This document shows positions 55,263-64,000 of a DNA stretch of 64,000 bases, piece after piece. Position 1 is the first letter of the stretch. Each line of letters starts with the position of its first letter. Origin of the DNA: Taxillus chinensis (Eukaryota > Streptophyta > Magnoliopsida > Santalales > Loranthaceae); assembly GCA_023512835.1 (NCBI GenBank), contig CM042092.1:28779543-28843542 (forward strand), read 5' to 3'. The notes below the pieces were generated by a model. It did no database searches and was not told the origin of the DNA. It was given only the letters and a program-made list of their open reading frames with translations. Position numbers and translations under genes: made by a program.

Positions 55263-57939
55263 TCATTCAACACACAAGACACCTTTCAGTTTATTCTTTC
55301 CCCATTTGGCAAATCCTAGCCCCTTGATTTTTAGAGAGCTATTATTGCCAAATCTTACTTTGCCAGATTTATCTTTGTTCTCATATGATAATTTGTTTAG
55401 GTCACCTGTTATATGACCTAAATAACCACTATCAAGGATCCATTGTCCATCCTTGATGTCTACTTTCAAAGCAATCTCATCAATATGAGCTACTTTTCCT
55501 TTAGCCATGTAAACTTGTTTACTTTAGACTTAAAGCACCCCCCTAAAGCTTTGGCTTCACAGTCTTCTGAGATGATGATCCTTTCTTTCTTTCTTTCTTG
55601 AATTTTCATAGTGTTTATCTTCTTATTATGCTAAAAAATAATTGCACTCCTTACACAATGATGTTCACTATCACACTTATCACAAACTTCCAAATCTACA
55701 AGTATAGCAAACTTGTTGTTTGTGGGAGTGTATTTTGGCTTCCATCAGCATGATTTCTCATCATGTCCCTACTTCTGTCAGTAGTTGCAGAAATATCTAG
55801 TTGGTCTTCCCTTTTCAATCTTGTACAAGTTCTGTTGAGATGTCTTCAATTTTGTTTTAGATTCTTGTACTAGACACCTCCACCAGCAAAATTTGGCCAT
55901 ATAATCCCATACTGCACAGTAGTAGCAGTGACCCTGAAATTGGGTTCTAATGAGCTCCTGAACTTCTGAAGTCTTCTTCATCAAAGTCTTGGCCTTGATA
56001 GCTAGTTTCACAGGTTTTCTTCTTCTACACCTAGAGGCACTTTCACATTGTCGAAAATGACATTTGCATTAGATTTCTTCACATTCATGGAATAATCAAA
56101 TTTCTGAACACACTTGATCCCTCCATGAGTCTTGGAACGGTCATCCGGGTGTCTCTCCATCTTCTCATCACTCACACCAGCTACGGTGGCATTCTTGTGC
56201 TTGTCACACTCACCATTTGGAACATTAACCTTCCTTACTACTTGTGGTGTTGTGATGTCCTTCCTAGCCGCCAGCAGTGTTGCTATAACCTCCTGAGCCT
56301 CCTATGGTGTTGTAAGAGATTTGATCTAGGAGCTTTCAGAAGTTGAAGCTTGAGTGGCTCTGTCTTTTGAGATCTTCTATTGAAGGCATACTAGTTGTTC
56401 CTCAAGCTTTTGGATTATGGTGTCTCTGGTGGTGAGTTCTATAGTAATGTCATTACATATCAGAACTTTAAGATGACAATTTCCTTGCAGAACTTCTGTG
56501 ATTCCTCTAGGACCTGATCCTTCTCTCATTTGACCTCTCTTAGCTCTCCTCTGGCTTCCTTGAGCTCTCCTTTGAGCTGCTTGATCTTGCTTCCTCTTTT
56601 TATGAATCTCTGTTGCAAGCTCAAACTTTTCTTTCAAGTTAACTTTTTTTTTCTTCTTTTACTGCCTCTTCATTTTTTTGAGGCTATACTGCCATTGTCT
56701 ACCTCAATTTTGGCAACAAAGGCATAATCTAATAAGCATTCATCCTTATTATCAAATTCTAAAATTTAGCTCATATAGTTCTTGTGTGAGCCCTTCTTCT
56801 TCTGTGGAGCTGCTAGTCTTCTTGTGGAATTGCTTCTTCTAGGTGATGTCTTCTTCCATTTTGTGTCCTCTACATTTGAGGCATCATCATTAGAGTCATC
56901 AGCCTTCACTTCACATTGAAATGCAAAGTACCTATGCTTTTCACAGTTGAAACATAGAATAGAAAGTCCACCTTTCCCTTTTCCTCTAGCTTGCTTCCCT
57001 GCTCCACTTCTTTTGAATTTTCTGGTGAAGTAGGCTACAACCTCATCTTCACTGTCAATATCCTCTTGATCTTCTGAGGATTCGACTTCTTTCTTTATTT
57101 TTAAGTTTTTCATAGCCTTGAAAGCTATCTCTTTTGTTCCTTTCACTATAGGTGCAGATGTTAATGCAGATGGTTCCTCATAGGAATGCAACTTTATCTC
57201 AAATGCAGTCAAACTAGATTACAACTCCCGCAATGTCATAGATTTCAGGTCTTGACTATTTTCTAGAACTTCTACCCTTGGAATGAATCTTTTGGGCATA
57301 ACCTTCAGTATCTTCTTTATAATTGCAAAGTTCTTCTTATTCTTGCCATGACTCCTCATGTCATTGACAATCTCAGCCAATCAAACAAAGAACTCTTGTA
57401 TACTCTCATGTTCCTCCACTTTAAGAGCTTCATACTTTTGAGTATACAATTATAGCCTAGTTTCCTTCAATCTACCATCTTTTTGATGGACACTTTCAAG
57501 TCTATCCCATAAATCCTTTGCCACTCTACAGTCCATAACCTTAGTATATTCAGAGTCTGTGAGTGCTGCTGAAATAACACTCAAGGCTCTTCTGTTTAGC
57601 TCATTGGTTCTCCTCTCAGCTTTAGTGGGTTCTCTATTATTAGCGAGTTCTATGTATCTGTCTCTTATCACCCACTCAACATCCATACCCATGCAGTCTA
57701 CATCTTAGCTCTCCATATCTTGTAATTAGTGCCATAAAAAATAGGCACTCTCTTTCCATAGTTAAAGATGGTGCTCGGTTCACTGATAGAGTATCCATTT
57801 ATAGAAAGCAATGAACTTTTGCTTGGCCACTAAGCTGTTAAGCCATAGATCTCAGCAACACAAATATATTAGTCTGTAAGATCACTTCTCGACAAAGTAA
57901 TAAATCTTCCTCTAGTGAGAACCTGACTTTAATACCAAT
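55263..57939 (-). pseudogene. Ty1/copia gag and protease, copy 2
   Basis: Gag starts near 57692 (VIRDRYIELANNREPTKAER, then VAKDLWDRLESV). At 56766-57212 it holds a CCHC-like knuckle, CFNCEKHRYFAFQC, whose normal His position is Tyr. The protease at 55263-55508 reads WILDSGYLGHITGD with DSG kept. At 57922-57939 the complement TTGGTATTAAAGTCAGG is a worn initiator-tRNA-Met primer site next to the LTR. Frames are broken between the domains. Confidence 0.85.
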
Positions 57940-58001
57940 TGATATTCCAAAGATCCCAACAAGGTTTTTATAGTTACTCTAATGTATACAGAGAGGGGGT
58001 G
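57940..58001 (-). mobile_element. Ty1/copia 5' LTR stub, copy 2
   Basis: TGATATTCCAAAGATCCCAA matches the outer 60 bases of the LTR at 45031. It is then cut by the gypsy LTR at 58002. Confidence 0.8.
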
Positions 58002-58919
58002 TGTTGAACCCCATTTTGACCGGGTTAGATCACAATCGTACTCGGCGAAAGACAATAAGACTAAGGACCACTTTGGGAGACCTTAAAATGTCCCAAGACC
58101 AACATTAAATGATAGAGGCTGAAATTTGGAGGACAACGCACTTGGCCACACTTGATTCCGAGAAGAAATAAAGAGATTATGACAAAAGTATCAAGTTTCA
58201 TGCAAATTTGAATTGGACAGCCAGTGCGCAGCGTACTGTTTTGCCAATAACTTCCCTGATACTTGTTGGAATTGAACAAAGTCAATTGTATTGGTTAGAT
58301 AATCACTTTATCTATCATCTCCAATCTCTATACATTTAGTTATGATTTTTTGAAGTTAGTAGTCAAGTTTGGGTAAGACAGCCGGTGTGTAGTACATTAT
58401 TTTACCAATAACTCACTCAATACTTGTTGGAGTTGAACAAAGTCAATTTCTTTGATTAGATAACATCTTTATCTATTATCTCCAACTATTTTGAGGTTAT
58501 TCCGAGCTGTATGTAATTAATTATGAATTTTTGAAGCTGACAGGCAGAATGTTCACTTTGTCATATACCTTTGAGTGGTGTTTCCCACTTTTCTCCTAAA
58601 TAGCTATTACTTTTTGAGTGATTCCAATTTCATGAGATAGATAACAGAATTTTGAACAAAATAAGACTAATTTGGCCTTAATTTAAGCTTTGCGGAGGAA
58701 ATTATGAATTTTTGAAGTTGCTCCAGAAATTTGCCTTATTTTCTAGGAATTTTGGTTTTTTATATGCAGGTTTATCCCACATTGATAGTTTTGCTTCTCC
58801 TTCGCCCAGTATATATACAAAGACAATCTTCTTACACAGCAAGTGAGAACAAGAGAGGCCCAGGGAATCCCAAGTGGAGTTGCTAGCTCGCGAGTGAGCC
58901 CAAATCTTGATTTTTTGAA

Positions 58920-59066
58920 ATAGATCCGGAGGTCAAACTTGGTCAATGATCCGAAATAAGCCCACTAATCCAGAATAAGCCTAGATCCGAAGGTCAAACT
59001 TGATCAATGATCCGGAATAAGCCCATATCTGGAGGTCAAACCTGGTCAATGATCCGGAATAACTCC
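58920..59066 (+). repeat. Three-unit tandem repeat inside a gypsy LTR
   Basis: Units share GATCCGGAGGTCAAAC, TGGTCAATGATCCG and AATAAGCCCA, upstream of the LTR TATA box, the usual place of U3 enhancer repeats. Confidence 0.8.
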
Positions 59067-59576
59067 AAAGACAACTCCTCTATTAGCCTGGACGCGGCTC
59101 CAACACATTAAGACTCTAAAAATCCTTTTTCTAAGTGCATTAATTACGAACAGTGCCTTAGGACTCCATTTTTGAGCACAGGGACGGGGATGTGCCATAA
59201 TTAAATGAATAAAATCCTCAGGACATCAGAGTTGACCCTGGAGACTGCATAGCCATTAATTCCCAATGGCGCTAATACACTCAGAAATGCATTCAGCTCT
59301 TACCCACCAAGGCATCCAGATACGATAGAGGATTAAATAATCTCATGTGATTTATTTATTTTTAGGCATTGGGACTCTCTTTTTCAAACGTGGGAAAAGG
59401 AAGCCATAATTAAGCCATCGGGACATCGCAATTGACCTTTTGAAAATTATAAAGAGTGCAATTAATGCACCAACGGATACTTCTCTTAAAAGCGCTTATA
59501 AATAGGCTATCCATAAACCAATTTTAAAAAGGGGGATCACGGATCAGAAGAGAAAGTTATTCTAGAGAGTGTAAAA

Positions 59577-59579
<3 letters not shown>

Positions 59580-59651
<72 letters not shown>
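59580..59651. repeat. (GA)n microsatellite, about 72 bases
   Basis: Uninterrupted GA repeats just past the LTR TATA box. Confidence 0.97.
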
Positions 59652-59655
<4 letters not shown>

Positions 59656-60396
59656 CTTGGTATTTTTGGGAGGAATTATAAGAATATCGATTATCCATTA
59701 TCAGGCGGAGATTATGAACAAAGAGTGTTGAACGTATTTTCAAAGGAAAGAGATACTTATTTAGGAGTCTTGGAAACTGAAGGCTTAAAACAGGGAAAGA
59801 AAGCTACATTTTTCTTTCTAACCTTTTTGTTTTTAAGAAGACTTTTGGAGGAAGATCTCCAAGTTCGATTACGAAAAGACCACCCAAGTTCTTTTCTTTA
59901 ATTTCTTCATATTTAAACTTCTAAAATTTCTTTTCTCAAATGTTTTGAAGTGAAACGGTTTCCCTTTTAACTCTCATTTCTTTTTTCTTCAAAAATAAAA
60001 AAGGACCATCAAAAGAACACATTTTCTAGAAAAATTAAAACAAGGCCCCGATAGTCATGAGGGTTGAGTCCTAGAGGCTCATATTCTAGTCTGCCTAGGC
60101 TAATATCAATTGTGGCAGTATTCTCATATTTCAATTCGAATGATTTTCTTTTTCTTTTCTAAAAAAAGAAAATCACTTTTGTTTTTTAAAAGAAATGTAA
60201 TACTGTCATTGGGCTTAGATCTCACATTTTTTTTCTAAAATTAAAATGTTTCTTTTTATTTATTTTAAAATCCCTTTTTGTTGTTTTAAGGCCTAGATCC
60301 TAAGAACTCTCCTTTCCCAAAAATTTAAAAATATAAAAAATAACTTCTTTTTGAATAATGCAAGCAAACACCCATAGATCAATACTAGGTACCAAT

Positions 60397-63113
60397 TATT
60401 GGAACCCATTTTGTCAGGATTGGACATACTAATCCCATTTTATATATACCTTTCTGCCCATGCTATATACCTTGTTGAATAGTTCCATAAGATCCTCCAC
60501 GACCAAGGAATGGTTTGGAGTTGATGTTAACCCCACTTTGCACAAGATGGGTACACTGACACGAACAGGAAAGCCCAAAATTGAGAACCTCTGCTATAAT
60601 CCCTTGAAGTGCCCTAAGACCAATGCTAGGTGATAGAGGATGAAATTTGGAGACTAATGCACTTGACCGAGCTCAATTCTGATTTAAAACGAAGAAGTTA
60701 TGGCTAAAACAGTTTTCGTTGAAAAAGTCAAACTTATCGAAAGACGGTCAATGCCCCTGGTCAAGTGGCCCGAAAATGTGCTTATGTGAAATAGTCCAAA
60801 ATGTTTATTTAGGTGAATACGGGTCTTCCCAAACAATCCCCAAAAGGTCGTCCATTTTAGCATTTTTAGGTGGGGGTAAAAGGGTAATTAAAAAAAGAAA
60901 CTAGACTCAAAGACTTGTAGACTTGTAGACTCGAAGCCCCGACGCCTGTCTTTGGCCAAGGAAGCCTTCGAGTCTTCGAGGATTGACCTTCAGTTGTTGA
61001 CTTTGACCTGTGACCTATGAACCTTTGACCAGCGGATCTTTGAGGATTGACCTTCGATCCTTGACTTTGACCCTTGGTTCTGACCTAGACCCTTCGACCC
61101 TTAGCCTCTAACTGTTGACCTTCGACCCATTGACCATTGATCCGTTAATCGTTTACCTTTGATCGTTGACTTTGACCCGTGAGCTACGAACCTTCGACCA
61201 ACGGATCTTCGAGGATTGACCTTCGATCCTTGACTTCGACCCTTGGTTCTGACCTAGACCTGTCGACCATTAACCATCAACCGTTGACCTTCGACCCATA
61301 GACCGTTGACCTTCAACCCGTCGACCATTGACCTTCGACCCACCGACCTTCGACCCATTGACCTTCGACTTGCCGACACTTCGACCATTTGACCTTGGAC
61401 TTTTGCTATTTGGCCTTATTTTCCGTGGGCTCTTTCCTGTGCAGTCACGGGATACATTTTTATTAGCTAACAATTGTCAGAGATGCTTTTCAACGCCTGT
61501 CAGACACAAGTGCTTACAAAAGAACGAAAAAGCAATCACAAACTGCCTCATTTTTCGCACAGGTCGTCCAACCACTAGACAAAAGCTAGAATCTTGCAAT
61601 TAAAAATGTTGACATTCATAATAGAGCAATAAATGCATAATAATGATGGTCCAGCCAAATTCTGCAAAATAAATAAGAGGTTCTCTCCCCAAGCATCAAG
61701 AGAACACAAGGATATTCTACCCCAAAAAAACAAAAAAAATGCTCTGCTATTCTGCCATCTACCCAGTCTTCACACCCAGCTCCTTGATCCAAAAAAAAAA
61801 AAAAAAAAGATGCCCAGATTAAGCCTATATGATTTTTTGCCGTTCTCCCAATATTTCGCCCCAATCTTTCTACTCTCTCCATCAATCTAAAAAGAAAAAA
61901 GAACATCCTCCCTCTCTCCCATGTTTTCTACCGAAAACCTAGAAAAATTGCTTTTCATCTTCTCTCAACTCCACACATCACTATAATCTCCAAATCAAAA
62001 TCCCAACTGATTTTTGCCATTTGCGCTACTAGAACTTGGTGATTTGGTAATTCAAGCAGGCGACTGTCGTTGTAGACAAGGATTCAACGAAAGTCCGGTG
62101 TTGAAGCCCCAAAGTCAGTTCTGTATTATTACTTTTTTAGCTTATTTATATTCATATTTGATGTAATACTTAGTGTTTTCCTGTATTGTTTTTTATGTTG
62201 TTGGGTATATGTTATATTTTTCTTGTATTTTTCTCTTTTTCATGTTGTTGGTATGTGTTGTATTTTGTACATGTTGTATGTTGTAATATGTAAAGTAGAG
62301 TAAAAACATAACAAAAAAAAAGGCAAGGAGAGGCATGAAAAGGAAAAGAAGAAAAAAGAAAAAAAGAAGAGGAAAAAGAGGGTACCTTTATTTTTATATT
62401 ATTTGTGGATGTCACACTCACACACTCTACATTTATTTTGATATGTGTGTACATTTAGTTATAGTAAAAAAAACACAAATATGTATTTTTAAGTTTTAAC
62501 TTGTGATTTAGGTTCAATTCTTTCAAAACAAAAAAAAACAACGAAAAAGGGCATTTTTAAAAACCGAAAACAAAAAATAACAAAACGTTTTTAACACACA
62601 AAAATGTTTTCAAACTGAAAAGGAAAAAATGTGAAAAAACATATTTCAATTTTTAGGATTTCAATTTCCAAAAAAACAAAAAAAAACTAATAATAAAACC
62701 TTAGGATTATTTCCACTCCAAACAAAAAGCAAAACAAAGCTTTTAGGATTTCCTTTAGAAATTCATGGTAAATCAATTTTTAACCATAACTTTAACAAAT
62801 AAATTAGCTAAATAAAAACATAGACTTTCTAGGATAATTATAGTGCCTCGACCCAATCACAATAGTAAAAATAAATAGAAAACCTCCTCTTCCAAAAATA
62901 GATACCGAAAGGGCGATACAGGGATGCTAATCCTTCCCTACACGTAACCAACTTTCGAACCCTTATCTGATAACGCAGACCACACTTTAAACTACTCAAA
63001 GTAGAGGGTATCCAACTGTACCCCAAAAATAGTTGGTGGCGACTCTAAATTTCTCACCATTGGTTTAGTTTGAGCTCACCCCAAATGGGCCCAGACGAAA
63101 ACCAATGATGACA
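60397..63113 (+). mobile_element. Gypsy-type 5' LTR, same family as solo LTR 13953-16461
   Basis: TATTGGAACCCATTTTGTCA to CCAATGATGACA. Homologous across its length to 13953-16461. 60960-61400 is an array with 18 TTGAC[C/T] plus many TTCGACC words. Downstream sequence at 63117 (TGGCAACTCTGCTGAGGA) looks like a primer site, so this is a true 5' LTR with interior to the right. Confidence 0.8.
60960..61400 (+). promoter_or_regulatory. Dense W-box-like array in gypsy LTR
   Basis: I count 18 TTGAC[C/T] on the + strand in about 440 bases; about 0.2 would be expected by chance. TTGAC[C/T] is the WRKY-binding W-box core. Whether it works as an enhancer here is inference. Confidence 0.5.
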
Positions 63114-64000
63114 GCTGGCAACTCTGCTGAGGAACATTGTATAAACTTTAGAGAGTTAGGTCTAGCATTAGGAATATGAGGTTGTTTTGTTTGTATATAT
63201 TGATTGTGATTTATTTATACACATTAACTGCCATAACAGCTGTCATTTTTGTTTTCTCAACTGTAATTATGATTTATGCTTCAACTGCCATGATTTTATA
63301 CTGTAAATGCGAAAACGTGCCATGATAGTTATGATTTACTGCTTTTCATACCTGTTGCATCCATGCATAACCCTATACTCGGGTTTATCACAATCTAGGT
63401 TAGCGAGGTTCAATACGATCCCCAATGCGTTGATCATTATCTGCAATGGGGTCTTAGACTCCTCACTCAAGCTTGAGGTTCTTTTAAGGCTCGTCCTTTT
63501 AAGACCCCCTTCCGGTAAATCCCATGGTGTATGAAGCCCGCTATAGAGGAAGTTTGGGAATCAATGAATAAGATAGATCTAGCAATAGAAGCCCATCAGG
63601 GGCATTGACCCACACGTTGTTTGCTCATTCCATGCCATGCTAACCTTTATTTTGTAAGGTAGTCCTTAAGTCATCCCCTGCACATATTATTTACTTTACT
63701 ATTAGTTTATTCTTTTATCATGCCTATTTACCTTGATATTTGTTTAACTGCCATCCTAATCTATCATCATGTATAACACGACATTCAGGATAGCGAGGCT
63801 ATCGCAGTGGTGGCCCAAGCATCTGGGGACATCCAACTTTGCCTTGGAGATTTTTCACCAGGAGAAGCCCACAAGGTAGAACATGTCATCATAGAAGATC
63901 AGTTGGACTATGCTAAGGAGGTACATATGATATGGAGCCGGTGGTCAGAAGAAAGGAAAAGCATCTATATACAGCAGTTTGGGGATTTGCTCCATGTGAC
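63114..64000 (+). mobile_element. Gypsy element leader and possible gag start, cut by window
   Basis: Primer-site-like TGGCAACTCTGCTGAGGA follows the LTR. An open stretch from about 63781 to the end may begin gag, but I recognise no domain. Confidence 0.45.

Larger units (their letters stand above)
58002..60396 (+). mobile_element. Gypsy-type LTR (TGTTGAACCCCATTTTG start)
   Basis: Starts TGTTGAACCCCATTTTGACC inside the copia LTR stub. It is distantly like the next LTR (shared GATAGAGG.TGAAATTTGGAG block). TATAAATA at 59497-59504, then (GA)n at 59580-59651. It carries two tandem units of about 180 bases (58206-58560) and three units of about 60 bases (58920-59066). It is interrupted by the element at 60397. 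No genes. Confidence 0.65.

Noticed and set aside
46676..57939. Integrated pararetrovirus
   Set aside because: Domain order gag-protease-integrase-RT-RNase H with LTRs and a tRNA-Met type primer site is Ty1/copia; no movement or coat protein seen.

Overview
The window reads as nuclear DNA of a woody eudicot. It holds one low-copy protein gene with many exons, drowned in LTR retrotransposons, LINEs and hAT-type DNA elements. No species can be named from what is visible.

The gene is an orthologue of UPL6, a HECT-type E3 ubiquitin ligase, on the minus strand (ATG at 38242, stop at 8315). I could place 26 coding exons with GT/AG junctions and phases that agree. Together they code for about 1,023 residues, close to what I recall for Arabidopsis UPL6 (about 1,030). 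Exons 1-19, 22 and 24-26 are open and in phase. Exons 20, 21 and 23 (9899-11037), all in the HECT domain, carry stops and small indels. Either this copy is a recent pseudogene that would stop near residue 816, before the catalytic cysteine, or the sequence there is faulty. The coding 3.07 kb is spread over 30 kb because the introns filled with mobile DNA: LINEs (introns 4, 5, 7), non-autonomous hAT elements (introns 1, 4, 17), a decayed hAT transposase and a solo LTR (intron 17), a copia remnant (intron 5) and two fold-back or MITE-like elements.

Left of the gene (1-7930) lie a poly(A)-tailed retroposon, a TTGAC-rich LTR-like stretch, and a minus-strand Ty1/copia element reduced to one LTR plus decayed pol. 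Right of the gene (38.6-64 kb) is a nest. A Ty3/gypsy Athila/Tat-type element (LTR, tRNA-Asp-type primer site, gag) was hit by a retroposon in its LTR, which was itself hit by an LTR element now reduced to a solo LTR. The Athila gag was hit by a minus-strand copia element. That copia pol was split by a further solo LTR, which contains two more solo LTRs. The 5' LTR of the copia element is cut by a gypsy-type LTR, which is in turn interrupted by another gypsy element running off the window.

Three results stand out. Five solo LTRs keep perfect 5-bp target duplications, so deletion by LTR recombination is common here. Several unrelated LTR families carry dense arrays of TTGAC[C/T] (the W-box core) or TTCGA motifs. 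The UPL6 gene has at least three local duplications that copy an exon or an exon edge, next to a cluster of lesions confined to HECT exons.
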